64,000 nt of DNA from Cordylochernes scorpioides (GCA_030710605.1 CP092870.1:92102924-92166923); one strand, 5' to 3'. Shown: positions 20,304-30,690, numbered from the stretch's first letter. The notes: generated from the sequence alone by a model not told the origin. Translations and numbers: made by a program.

Positions 20304-22856
20304 GTCGGTGGATGAGAGGGTAACACGCTCGATTCCCGACAATAAGTCGGTGGATGAGAGGGTAACACGCTCGATTCCCGACAATAAGTCGGTGGATGAG
20401 AGGGTAACGCGCTCGATTCCCGACCATAAGTCGGTGGATGAGAGGGTAACACGCTCGATTCCCGACAATAAGTCGGTGGATGAGAGGGTAACACGCTCGA
20501 TTCCCGACAATAAGTCGGTGGATGAGAGGGTAACACGCTCGATTCCCGACAATAAGTCGGTGGATGAGAGGGTAACACGCTCGATTCCCGACAATAAGTC
20601 GGTGGATGAGAGGGTAACACGCTCGATTCACGACAATAAGTCGGTGGATGAGAGGGTAACACGCTCGATTCCCGACAATAGGTCGGTGGATGAGAGGGTA
20701 ACACGCTCGATTCCCGACAATAAGTCGGTGGATGAGAGGGTAACACGCTCGATTCCCGACAATAGGTCGGTGGATGAGAGGGTAACACGCTCGATTCCCG
20801 ACAATAGGTCGGTGGATGAGAGGGTAACACGCTCGATTCCCGACAATAAGTCGGTGGATGAGAGGGTAACACGCTCGATTCCCGACAATAAGTCGGTGGA
20901 TGAGAGGGTAACACGCTCGATTCCCGACAATAAGTCGGTGGATGAGAGGGCAACACGCTCGATTCCCGACAATAAGTCGGTGGATGAGAGGGTAACACGC
21001 TCGATTCCAGACAATAAGTCGGTGGATGAGAGGGTAACACGCTCGATTCCCGACAATAAGTCGGTGGATGAGAGGGTAACACGCTCGATTCCCGACAATA
21101 AGTCGGTGGATGAGAGGGTAACACGCTCGATTCACGACAATAAGTCGGTGGATGAGAGGGTAACACGCTCGATTCCCGACAATAAGTCGGTGGATGAGAG
21201 GGTAACACGCTCGATTCCCGACAATAAGTCGGTGGATGAGAGGGTAACACGCTCGATTCCCGACTATAAGTCGGTGGATGAGAGGGTAACACGCTCGATT
21301 CCCGACAATAAGTCGGTGGATGAGAGGGTAACACGCTCGATTCCCGACAATAAGTCGGTGGATGAGAGGGCAACACGCTCGATTCACGACAATAAGTCGG
21401 TGGATGAGAGGGTAACACGCTCGATTCACGACAATAAGTCGGTGGATGAGAGGGTAACACGCTCGATTCCCGACAATAAGTCGGTGGATGAGAGGGTAAC
21501 ACGCTCGATTCCCGACAATAGGTCGGTGGATGAGAGGGTAACACGCTCGATTCACGACAATAAGTCGGTGGATGAGAGGGTAACACGCTCGATTCCCGAC
21601 AATAAGTCGGTGGATGAGAGGGTAACACGGTCGATTCCCGACAATAAGTCGGTGGATGAGAGGGTAACACGCTCGATTCCCGACAATAAGTCGGTGGATG
21701 AGAGGGCAACACGCTCGATTCCCGACAATAAGTCGGTGGATGAGAGGGTAACACGCTCGATTCCCGACAATAAGTCGGTGGATGAGAGGGTAACACGCTC
21801 GATTCCCGACAATAAGTCGGTGGATGAGAGGGTAACACGCTCGATTCCCGACAATAAGTCGGTGGATGAGAGGGTAACACGCTCGATTCCCGACAATAAG
21901 TCGGTGGATGAGAGGGTAACACGCTCGATTCCCGACTATAAGTCGGTGGATGAGAGGGTAACACGCTCGATTCCCGACAATAAGTCGGTGGATGAGAGGG
22001 TAACACGCTCGATTCCCGACAATAAGTCGGTGGATGAGAGGGCAACACGCTCGATTCCAGACAATAAGTCGGTGGATGAGAGGGCAACACGCTCGATTCC
22101 AGACAATAAGTCGGTGGATGAGAGGGTAACACGCTCGATTCCCGACAATAAGTCGGTGGATGAGAGGGTAACACGCTCGATTCCCGACAATAAGTCGGTG
22201 GATGAGAGGGTATAACACGCTCGATTCCCGACAATAGGTCGGTGGATGAGAGGGTATAACACGCTCGATTCCCGACAATAAGTCGGTGGATGAGAGGGTA
22301 TAACACGCTCGATTCCCGACAATAAGTCGGTGGATGAGAGGGTATAACACGCTCGATTCCCGACAATAAGTCGGTGGATGAAAGGGTATAACACGCTCGA
22401 TTCCCGACAATAAGTCGGTGGATGAGAGGGTAACACGCTCGATTCCCGACAATAAGTCGGTGGATGAGAGGGTAACACGCTCGATTCCCGACAATAAGTC
22501 GGTGGATGAGAGGGTAACACGCTCGATTCCCGACAATAGGTCGGTGGATGAGAGGGTAACACGCTCGATTCCCGACAATAGGTCGGTGGATGAGAGGGTA
22601 ACACGCTCGATTCCCGACAATAGGTCGGTGGATGAGAGGGTAACACGCTCGATTCCCGACAATAAGTCGGTGGATGAGAGGGTAACACGCTCGATTCCCG
22701 ACAATAGGTCGGTGGATGAGAGGGTAACACGCTCGATTCCCGACAATAGGTCGGTGGATGAGAGGGTAACACGCTCGATTCCCGACAATAGGTCGGTGGA
22801 TGAGAGGGTAACACGCTCGATTCCCGACAATAAGTCGGTGGATGAGAGGGTAACAC
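20304..22856. repeat. 42-bp minisatellite, 60 full units plus a partial
   Basis: The unit starts GTCGGTGGATGAGAGGGTAA and ends CCCGACAATAA. The period is 42 bp, except for five consecutive 44-bp units with an extra TA at about 22211-22390. From the first GTCGG (20304) to the last (22834) is 2530 bp, which is 60x42 plus 5x2. Each unit has the 5-bp pair GTCGG/CCGAC, an A-box-like TGGATGAGAGGG and a B-box-like GCTCGATTCCC. Because 42 is divisible by 3 and the unit lacks stops in several frames, long open frames appear on both strands. They are repeat artefacts. Confidence 0.97.
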
Positions 22857-23110
22857 CCCCGACAATCATGAACCGGGATTGAATCCCGCGTTAAAATTTG
22901 TTCAATATGTGAATAACCTTCACATATATTATTCACTGTTTCAATTATCATGAACTAGGTTGCTCTTGCTGAGCGGTACCTATTAATGTGATTTTGAACC
23001 AGAGGTGTAGTCTCTTATCAGAGGGTCTGTTTCAGTCGAAAGACTCCTCATGACTAGGTATCAGATGACAGATCCTCTGTTGAGAGACCACCGCCAGGAG
23101 AATATTTGTG
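22857..23110. repeat. dispersed repeat flanking the minisatellite
   Basis: GACAATCATGAACCGGGATT, ATCCCGCGTTAAAATTTG and AGGTTGCTC are shared with 63.78-64.0 kb. Here the AGGTTGCTC block follows the TTTCAATTATCAT block. At 63.8 kb it precedes it, which hints at a larger tandem parent unit. Confidence 0.75.
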
Positions 23111-23277
23111 TACGGTACTGTATAGTCAGAACCATGTCTAAAATAGACTAAGTATGTAAATATGGTATTCTAAACTTATCATCAATCATTATAAATCTTT
23201 GCTTTGAGGGTTTTCCCCTCAACTTGAATAACCGGACAGAATTGATTTTAAATAGAAAGATGTAAAAAGAAAGAATA

Positions 23278-23520
23278 ATCACCTCTCCCGTCAAAATAGA
23301 TGCAGAAACTAGGTGCCATCTATCGACCGTCTCTACAAACTAGCGGACTCGGTTCGGTGACAAAATCGCAATACCATCTTTGAAAATTCCAAACTTCTAC
23401 TTGAAGATCATTGTTTCGAGATAATGGTTCTCCTCAAGCATCTAGAGCAGGCTTTGTTTGCTTTGGCAGTCAATATATTACACATAATTATGAGTCTATT
23501 TTGACGGTAGAGGTAAATTA
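23278..23520. repeat. family B repeat, decayed foldback
   Basis: It is bounded by CACCTCTCCCGTCAAAATAG on the left and the diverged complement near 23500 (ATTTTGACGGTAGAGGT). The ribozyme region is degenerate, with no CTGANGA/GAAA pair. Confidence 0.65.
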
Positions 23521-23539
23521 TCTTTCTTTTTATAGATTA

Positions 23540-23905
23540 AGTAGACGGGTGACCCGGGCTTCGCCCCGGGATTGACCCGTGTGCATATCTACCCGAGTGA
23601 TATATATTTAAAAAAGATATTTTATATAATTGTTTGTTATTAGCATTATCTATTTGTTTGCATCAGCATAATTTAATCTAATCTTTGATAGAGGGCGCTG
23701 TTCGTGAGCTAAGTAGAATAATTTGAATATATAGTTTTAATAATTGATTTATATATTTTTTTTAAAATAGCCTATCGTCTTCCCCGTATTTTTTTATCTA
23801 TATATGGAAATTTTGGTTTAAATTGGTGAACTACTGCGAATTTGTATACCGGACATACAAACAAACAAACATACAAACATTGATTTTTATATATATAGAT
23901 ATGTC
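23540..23905 (-). mobile_element. Helitron-like element, non-autonomous
   Basis: A GC hairpin (CCCGGGCTTCGCCCCGGG) lies next to the minus-strand 3' end (TAGACGGGTG). The other end carries CATACAAACAAACAAACAT, typical of the 5' regions of these repeats in this window. It shares AGAGGGCGCTGTTCGTGAGC with 6.69 kb. Confidence 0.6.
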
Positions 23906-23989
23906 CTACCGGGAAATTTTTATCATCAATATAGACATCAATTTATTTAAATCTCTCCTAGATATAAATTAAATAATACAAAAGTTTTC

Positions 23990-24130
23990 TGGAGATGAGT
24001 TTCTTTTCATTTTATTAACATAATCTCAAGCTTTCGGGTATTTCTCTCCTTCTACAGTAGTACATGAAAAGGAATAAACGCCATTAAGTGTGCAAATTCC
24101 CGAAAGCTCGATATTGCGTTAATTCATATT
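23990..24130. repeat. family F foldback
   Basis: CAAGCTTTCGGG at about 24030 and CCCGAAAGCTCG at about 24103 are inverted copies of the family F core, with CTCCTTCTACAG between them. The minus strand of the first copy reads CTGTAGAAGG followed by CCCGAAAGCTTG. Confidence 0.6.
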
Positions 24131-24150
24131 TAAACTAATTATATAAATAA

Positions 24151-24388
24151 CTAGCCGAATGATCCGGGCAACGCCCGTGTTTTACCCGATTGAATGTTTT
24201 GATTCAAATACTATTTGTTACCATTATAAATTGTGGTCATGTGGCCTAGTGGTCATGGCATCTACCCGGTAAGCGGAAGGTCGTGGGTTCGATTCCCATC
24301 CCTTGACACTTTTTTTTATTTTATCCATTCTGTACAAAATCTATCCGTGAACTTCACACAGACAGAATAAGGCAATTATATAAGTAGA
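24151..24388 (-). mobile_element. short Helitron-like element with tRNA-like core
   Basis: It has the same ends as 6428-6927: terminal CTAG with the hairpin CCGGGCAACGCCCG, and TCTACTTATATAATTGCC at the other end. At 238 bp it is little more than the two ends plus the tRNA-like sequence. Confidence 0.7.
24236..24308 (+). pseudogene. tRNA-like sequence
   Basis: A box (TGGCCTAGTGG) and B box (GGTTCGATTCC) are present, followed by T8. The acceptor stem is poorly paired. The anticodon loop CCGGTAA matches the other copies. Confidence 0.65.
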
Positions 24389-24399
24389 TTAGCATCTTA

Positions 24400-24475
24400 A
24401 CCGGGACGTTTATTCGTTTTTATGATCTCCTGTAGAAGGGTAGAAATATCCGAAAGCTCGATATTACGTTAATAA
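24400..24475 (+). repeat. family F fragment
   Basis: It reads CCTGTAGAAGGGTAGAAAT, then ATCCGAAAGCTCGATATTA, a single-arm copy of the family F core. Confidence 0.55.
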
Positions 24476-24549
24476 AAATGAAAATAAAAACATACCCAGA
24501 AACCTGATGCATTACTTATTTAATATAGACGTCAATAGAGAAAAATATA

Positions 24550-24928
24550 TACAGTTAAACCTCTCTATAGCGTCCCCTCTTGGGAGTCATCAAAATAGGG
24601 TGCTATAGAGAGGAGGTGCTATTTAGAAGGGGCGCTATAGACAGGTCACTTTTAATGTAAATCGCATCGTACTACGTATTTAAAATCGGGCGCTATAGAG
24701 AGGAAGGCGCTATTTAGAGGGGGCGCTATAGAGAGGTCACTTTTAATGTAAATCGCATCGTACTAAGTATTTAAAATCGGGCGCTATAGAGAGGAAGGCG
24801 CTATTTAGAGGGGGTGCTATAGACAGGTCACTTTTAATGTAAATCGCATTGTACTGCGTATTTAAAATCGCGCGCTATAGAGAGGAAGACGCTATTTAGA
24901 GGAGACGCTATAGACAGGTTTAACTGTA
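24550..24928. mobile_element. MITE, TATAGCG type, with 91-bp internal tandem repeats
   Basis: Termini CAGTTAAACCTCTCTATAGC and the complement ending AGGTTTAACTG are flanked by TA. Inside, about three and a half units of 91 bp repeat (TAAAATCG at 24681, 24772 and 24863). Each unit contains sub-terminal sequence GCGCTATAGA, so the tandem array may reflect terminal-repeat amplification. Confidence 0.8.
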
Positions 24929-25344
24929 CTTTCACAGGAATTCAAAAGATAACCAAGGATATATATCCCAGTGTCAAATTCTCTCTAGGCACCAGGTCTG
25001 CGATATTAATGTCAACTTTCCACATTTTCCAATTTCCCTGGAGATTCCATTAAAAAACTGACGGACTGATGCAAATATCTGGGCTGGAGAATTCCTTCCT
25101 TCGTCGTCTTCTGCTGGCATTTTTTTTTAAATACAAACATTTAGTAAAAGTCTTTTTTTTTGTTTGAATTAATATAATATTATATAAACCTTCATATATT
25201 TATATATTTTTCTTTATTATTTATATATTAATTTATTTTCTTACTTTTTTTCACACACATACGTAAGCACCCATTATATATATATATATATATATATGAA
25301 TCTAAAGTGACACCTCTCCTTTTTATTATGCATACTTTATATAT

Positions 25345-25590
25345 ATATAAAGATCACCTCTCCCGTCAAAATAGACGATAAAACTAAGCACCATCTGTTG
25401 ACCGTCGCTGCAAACTCAGGTTGGTGACAAATCCACAGCATCAGCTTTGACAAACTGAGAAGCGCTCACCTGGTGACTATGGATTCGAACTATTGTTGTT
25501 TTGTCACCGACCCGAGTCCTCTAATCTGTGGAGACGGACAATAGATGGCACTTATATTTTTAGAGTTTATTCTGACGGTAGATGCGACTA
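25345..25590. repeat. family B foldback without full ribozyme
   Basis: The left end CACCTCTCCCGTCAAAATAG and a diverged inverted right end (TTCTGACGGTAGATG) surround CAGCATCAGCTTTGACAAAC and TTTTGTCACCGACCCGAG. Only the 3' part of the hammerhead (stem III and stem I side) is left in a mutated form near 25465-25490. Confidence 0.65.
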
Positions 25591-25814
25591 GATCAATCTT
25601 CTCCCGGCAATATTTCTATATATATATATATAAATGCGCTCAGATTGGTTGTGCACTGTCACGTGAACTTAATCAGCCTATCAGCTTCAAGTTCAATATC
25701 CAATCAACGTGCCGTATTTCATTAGTTTAAATAATATTGAACATTGAAATTCCATATTGAAATGTGATTAAGAGTTCAATTCTAAAAACTTCTTTTTGTG
25801 TGTGCCATCAAAAG

Positions 25815-26156
25815 GGGAGAGGCGCCCATTGCTTCTATGGATTAATTTCCTCCCGGCAAATTTTCCATCTATATTCTAGCCATAGATTTGGCCCAGCCAC
25901 ATTGCCAGCAAAACACCTCTTTGGTAGATTGTGAAGATTCCATTAGATCCCGTGTGGATCTCATGGAATAAAGTCCGCCCTAGACTGACGAGGGCCATTA
26001 GCCCGAAACCATGGTCTCTAGGTGGACGCTTCTCAGTTTGCCAAAGCTGGTGTTGTGGCTTTGTCACCGACCCGAGGCCGCTAGTTGCGGCGACGGTCAA
26101 TGGATGGCGTCAGTTTTTGACGTTTATTTTGACGGGAGAGGCGCCCATTGCTTCTA
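25815..26156 (+). mobile_element. family B repeat carrying a hammerhead, 319-bp period
   Basis: It begins and ends with GGAGAGGCGCCCATTGCTTC at 319-bp spacing, so one full unit plus about 23 bp is present. The order within is CCTCCCGGCAAATTTTCC, GATCCCGTGTGGATC, the hammerhead, GTTGTGGCTTTGTCACCGAC and ATGGCGTCAG. No open reading frame of note is present. The overlap at both ends is expected for a copy made from a circular or multimeric RNA. The same organisation is seen on the other strand at 51918-52266. Confidence 0.75.
25973..26027 (+). ncRNA. hammerhead ribozyme, family B (type I layout)
   Basis: Elements in order: stem I 5' strand GTCCGCCCTAGA (25973-25984), core CTGACGA (25985-25991), stem-loop II GGGC CATTA GCCC (25992-26004), GAAA (26005-26008), self-complementary ACCATGGT (26008-26015), C17 at 26016, stem I 3' strand TCTAGGTGGAC (26017-26027). 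CTAGA pairs with TCTAG, and GTCC with GGAC across an internal loop. Every core residue expected of the family is present. Cleavage is predicted after 26016. Confidence 0.85.
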
Positions 26157-26639
26157 TATATATATATATATGATACATTTTGAATGATGGAATGTAAATA
26201 TTTTTTGTTTTTACTGAAGATTTAACTAAATGGAGTATGTAAATTTTTGTTTTGTTTAAAAAGATTTGAAAAATAAAGAGATAATGATTGAGGTCGAGAC
26301 AGCCACAAACGACTGCTAATTCTTTTTCACACATCTAGAATAGAAATATATCATATATATATATTTTTTTTTATTTGTGTCATTCTATCTCGACTTTTAA
26401 TAACAATTTTATTTCAGAGTTATATATTATGCGTTATTTTGATGTTTCAAAGTATTATTCTCTGTATGAAAATGACACCCACCGCTTAATCTCCTTATAG
26501 TATATAAAGGTAAATTTTAGCGGCGTGAGAAGAGTTCGATAAAATTATAACATCGATTTGTAGGTTTGATTCTTCTTGCTAAGTTCCTGTCCCCGCGAGC
26601 TAATATACTCTAGTCCCTCTAAAGTAGTTTACAACTAAC

Positions 26640-26760
26640 TTTAATTTTTCCATCGCAGTAAGGACAGTAGAGATTGTTTTATTTTAAAAAGAATATTACG
26701 CCTCTAAAATAGTTTTATAATTTGATAACAGATGGCGCTCTAGTACATCGTAACTTGGTC
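26640..26760. repeat. family C fragment
   Basis: It carries CATCGCAGTAAGGACAGTAG, then ACAGATGGCGCTCTAGTAC. Confidence 0.6.
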
Positions 26761-26825
26761 TATTAAATATCATTCGATATATAGACAAAAGCACACAAGC
26801 AGTAGACTAGTAGTAGGCAAGAAGT

Positions 26826-28340
26826 ATTCAAGTAGTATTAAAAAGTAGACAAGTAGTATTAAAGAAAGAATTTGACAAGTAGTATTAAAAAGTAGACAAG
26901 TAGTATTAAAGAAAGAATTTGACAAGTAGTATTAAAAAGTAGACAAGTAGTATTAAAGAAAGAATTTGACAAGTAGTATTAAAAAGTAGACAAGTAGTAT
27001 TAAAGAAAGAATTTGACAAGTAGTATTAAAAAGTAGACAAGTAGTATTAAAGAAAGAATTTGACAAGTAGTATTAAAAAGTAGACAATTAGTATTAAAGA
27101 AAGAATTTGACAAGTAGTATTAAAAAGTAGACAAGTAGTATTAAAGAAAGAATTTGACAAGTAGTATTAAAAAGTAGACAAGTAGTATTAAAGAAAGAAT
27201 TTGACAAGTAGTATTAAAAAGTAGACAAGTAGTATTAAAGAAAGAATTTGACAAGTAGTATTAAAAAGTAGACAAGTAGTATTAAAGAAAGAATTTGACA
27301 AGTAGTATTAAAAAGTAGACAAGTAGTATTAAAGAAAGAACTTGACAAGTAGTATTAAAAAGTAGACAAGTAGTATTAAAGAAAGAATTTGACAAGTAGT
27401 ATTAAAAAGTAGACAAGTAGTATTAAAGAAAGAATTTGACAAGTAGTATTAAAAAGTAGACAAGTAGTATTAAAGAAAGAATTTGACAAGTAGTATTAAA
27501 AAGTAGACAAGTAGTATTAAAGAAAGAATTTGACAAGTAGTATTAAAAAGTAGACAAGTAGTATTAAAGAAAGAACTTGACAAGTAGTATTAAAAAGTAG
27601 ACAATTAGTATTAAAGAAAGAATTTGACAAGTAGTATTAAAAAGTAGACAAGTAGTATTAAAGAAATAATTTGACAAGTAGTATTAAAAAGTAGACAAGT
27701 AGTATTAAAGAAAGAATTTGACAAGTAGTATTTAAAAGTAGACAAGTAGTATTAATGAAAGAATTTGACAAGTAGTATTAAAAAGTAGACAAGTAGTATT
27801 AAAGAAAGAATTTGACAAGTAGTATAAAAGAAAGAGTTTGACAAGTAGTATTAAAGAAATAATTTGACAAGCAGTATTAAAAAGTAGACAAGTAGTATTA
27901 AAGAAAGAATTTGACAAGTAGTATTAAAAAGTAGACAAGTAGTATTAAAGAATTTGACAAGTAGTATTAAAAAGTAGACAAGTAGTATTAAAGAAAAATT
28001 TGACAAGTATTATTAAAAAGTAGACAAGTAGTATTAAAAAAAAATTTGACAAGTATTATTAAAAAGTAGACAAGTAGTATTAAAGAAAAATTTGACAAGT
28101 AGTATTAAAAAGTAGACAAGTATTATTAAAGAAAGAAGTAGACAAGAAGTATTGGCACAAGTAATCGACCAGAAGTGTAAAAACAAGCAGAATACAAGAA
28201 GTGTTCAAGAAGTATTAAAAAGTAGACAAGTAGTATTAAAGAAAGAATTTGACAAGAAGTATTGACACAAGCAGTAGACGAGAAATATTCACACAAGTAG
28301 ACGAGAAGTAGACTAGAAGCACACAAGTTGTAGACAAGAC
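26826..28340. repeat. 47-bp minisatellite, about 26 units
   Basis: The unit combines GACAAGTAGTATTAAAAAGT and AGACAAGTAGTATTAAAGAA with GAATTT, period 47 bp from about 26871. The array is very regular to about 27750, then shows indels and degenerates by 28340 into ACAAGAAGTATTGACACAAG-type sequence. Non-coding. Confidence 0.95.
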
Positions 28341-28624
28341 GTAGGCAATATGTAGATAAGAAATCCAGGCGACGCAGAGCGAAACCATGTACTATGTTTT
28401 ATACTTTCAAATGTAGTATGTAAATATAGATATAACCGATAGGATCTCAACCCTATTATAAGGAAGAACCCCTCGTGAGGCTCAAAGCGCCGTGTTTTTT
28501 TTTTTTTTTTTGTTTGTTTTTATTCCCTCGCTGAAAATTTTGTTCCAGCCCTTCTGACCTCTTTTTTACGTTAAGGTTTATAGACAAGTTTAGTTTCGGT
28601 TTGAAACTAAAAAGAGAAATACTA

Positions 28625-28885
28625 TTTCTCCCGTCAAATTAGGTGCAAATAAACGGGCCTCATCTTCTCTATATAAACATAGAATTATCCTGTTTATATA
28701 TTTTTATATGTAGAGGTACAGACTGCATCACGCTGACGAGGGTCAACAGCCCGAAAGGCGTTCGTGATTGACTTTTCTTGATTTATTAAGAAAATGAATT
28801 GCCCAAATATCATGGAACATGTTAAATCAACGTTTAGTCCATTAGACGGCCCTCGGGCATCTAAAAAGCTCATGTAGGCGGTCAG
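28625..28885 (+). mobile_element. family A/B mosaic repeat carrying a hammerhead
   Basis: It opens with a family B-like TTCTCCCGTCAAATTAGGTG and continues through the hammerhead at 28727-28768. It then runs into CTTTTCTTGATTTATTAAGA, AATTGCCCAAATATCATGG, and a tail like the palindrome arms at 10.4-10.7 kb. Confidence 0.65.
28727..28768 (+). ncRNA. hammerhead ribozyme, family A, third copy
   Basis: ATCACG (28727-28732) pairs perfectly with CGTGAT (28763-28768) as stem I. Core CTGACGA is at 28733-28739, stem-loop II GGGT CAACA GCCC at 28740-28752 (one G-U pair), GAAA at 28753-28756, AGGCGT at 28756-28761 and T17 at 28762. Stem III has lost the perfect self-complementarity of ACGCGT, so activity may be reduced. 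Confidence 0.75.
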
Positions 28886-28910
28886 AACATTCTTATATTG
28901 TTTTTAATAT

Positions 28911-29452
28911 ACCTATATATATATAAAGGTCAATGTCTGTCTGTCTGTTTCGCGATAAACTCAAAAACTACTGAACCAATTGGTACCAAATTTTGCATGT
29001 CGCTTTTTATAAACCTGAGGAAAATTTTCAGCTACATTTTGATTAGTATTTTTGGCTATTTCTTTTTTTCATTTGAAGAACTTTTTTTTTACGCGGAGTA
29101 ATCCGGAATGGAATGAATACCCAAATATGGCAATTTTTTATAAGCATCGGTGGTTCAGTGGTAGAATGCTCGCCTGCCACGCGGGCGGCCCGGGTTCGAT
29201 TCCCGGCCGATGCATTTTTTTTACAATTTTTAAAACTCATTATCAGTTATATCAACTATATTAATTAAATCAAATACCTAAACACTAATATAATACAATT
29301 TTTGCCATCACACACACTTTTTTCCTGTATTTTATGTGTTACTTCTGTATTGCTATTCTATGGCACTTCTAATATTTATTATTGATGTACTTTCAGTATG
29401 AAGGAAATTGCAATCGTGGGAATTCTCGGGCGAAGCCGGGTCATACGTCTAG
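28911..29452 (+). mobile_element. Helitron-like element containing a tRNA-Gly gene
   Basis: The 5' part has TCAATGTCTGTCTGTCTG followed by CGCGATAAACTCAAAAACTA, a pattern common at the start of these elements. The 3' end has a GC hairpin (CTCGGGCGAAGCCGGG) about 10 nt before the terminal CTAG, followed by T. There is no protein-coding content. Confidence 0.6.
29144..29214 (+). tRNA. tRNA-Gly (anticodon GCC)
   Basis: A 71-nt sequence folds into a complete cloverleaf. Acceptor GCATCGG pairs with CCGATGC plus discriminator A. The D arm holds the A box TGGTTCAGTGG. Anticodon stem CTCGC/GCGGG encloses CTGCCAC with anticodon GCC. The T arm CCGGG/CCCGG holds the B box GGTTCGATTCC. A T8 terminator follows directly. 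All expected positions are intact, so it is probably functional or very recently copied. It lies inside a Helitron-like element, which could be dispersing it. Confidence 0.95.
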
Positions 29453-29970
29453 TATATATATATGTTAACTTTATGTTGAATATGTATATATATTGTGTGA
29501 GTCGACTCCATTCCACATCATGTTAGAATAGCAGACGGAGTAAAAGTGGAAAAAGAAAGCAGTCAATTTAGCAAGAATAAAAAAGACAAGATTGTCGGTG
29601 TTTGGAGCTAAAATGGAATCCGTGTTTCTTTCCAATGATGTTCAGCTGATATTTCACCTGAGATGTCTTTGCCTGACGTTTGGCAACTCTGTGAAATTTT
29701 AGGTGTGAGCCACTCAAGCAAAAAGGATTTCTCTTCTTCAATTCTTCAAATTACTTTCTTGTGTATTTTCTCCTTAGTTTTACTTCCTAATACGGAATTA
29801 TTGTAAACTGGATTCGAAAATTCTGGAAAAACATCAAATAAAACGAGATTAAAGACTATTAGATATCTTTTAGGAATTTTATTATGCAACTTTTGAAAGT
29901 ATGTAACATGGTGATGGAATTCTTGATCATTCCTTGACTACTTATTCAATGTTTCATATTAATTTATATA

Positions 29971-30293
29971 CACTCATGGACAAAACTCAAGGAAATTGTG
30001 CCTTTTAGCATGTATATCGGCATTCAGACAATAATTACAGTGACCTTTATTGAAGACACACGAGATGACTAATATACACTCATGGACAAAACAAGGAAGT
30101 TGTACCTTTCAGCATGTATATCGGGATTCAGATAATAACTCTGAAATATATTTGATACACAGTAACCTTTATTGAAGACACACGAGATTACCAAGTGTGA
30201 ACAAAATTGCCTCTGTCTACTTAAAAAAAAAAAAAACACTGACGACCGACGATATCAAAAATTTTCCACTTCTTTAAAATTTGTCCATGAGTG
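29971..30293. mobile_element. family G MITE with nested partial copy
   Basis: Termini CACTCATGGACAAAACTCAA and the complement ending TTTGTCCATGAGTG are flanked by TA. A second left terminus occurs inside at about 30076, so two copies overlap. Confidence 0.75.
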
Positions 30294-30639
30294 TAAAAAT
30301 ATAAATAAAATGCATAGTTGGTATTTTAATATAATAATATTTATATTTCCGCGCACACAAGAAATCAGTATTAAAAAAGAGAAAGAAGCTCAGTAAATAA
30401 AACGATATCTTTTGAGAAAATTTTCCCAACATATTTACATACGTAGCTGGGTCCATTGTTTCTCTCACAATTTTAGATTTTTATCTCTTTTTTTTAATCT
30501 AAATCTTTAATATTTCTAAAAGCCGGGCGTTCCATTTTATAGCTTCTGGAAATATCAAATATCGATAATAAACATTTGTTGGCAAAAAAAAATAATCATT
30601 TAGCGATAAATTTCTTGAAAATAACTTTTATTACCTCTA

Positions 30640-30690
30640 GCTTTCGGGCTTTAACGCCCTCCTACAGGACTGTTCGAACGCTATATCTCT
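30640..30690 (-). repeat. family F fragment
   Basis: The minus strand reads CCTGTAGGAGGGCG, then AAAGCCCGAAAGC, a variant hammerhead-like core with T where the sixth core residue should be A. Confidence 0.5.

Noticed and set aside
20304..22856. CRISPR array
   Set aside because: Contiguous near-identical units without unique spacers, in a eukaryotic context. It is a minisatellite. The same holds for the 95-, 47-, 52- and 140-bp arrays.
20213..22951. Very long open frames (up to about 900 codons) on both strands
   Set aside because: They are produced by the 42-bp unit, whose length is a multiple of three and which lacks stops in several frames. The products are pure repeats with no start context or domain.
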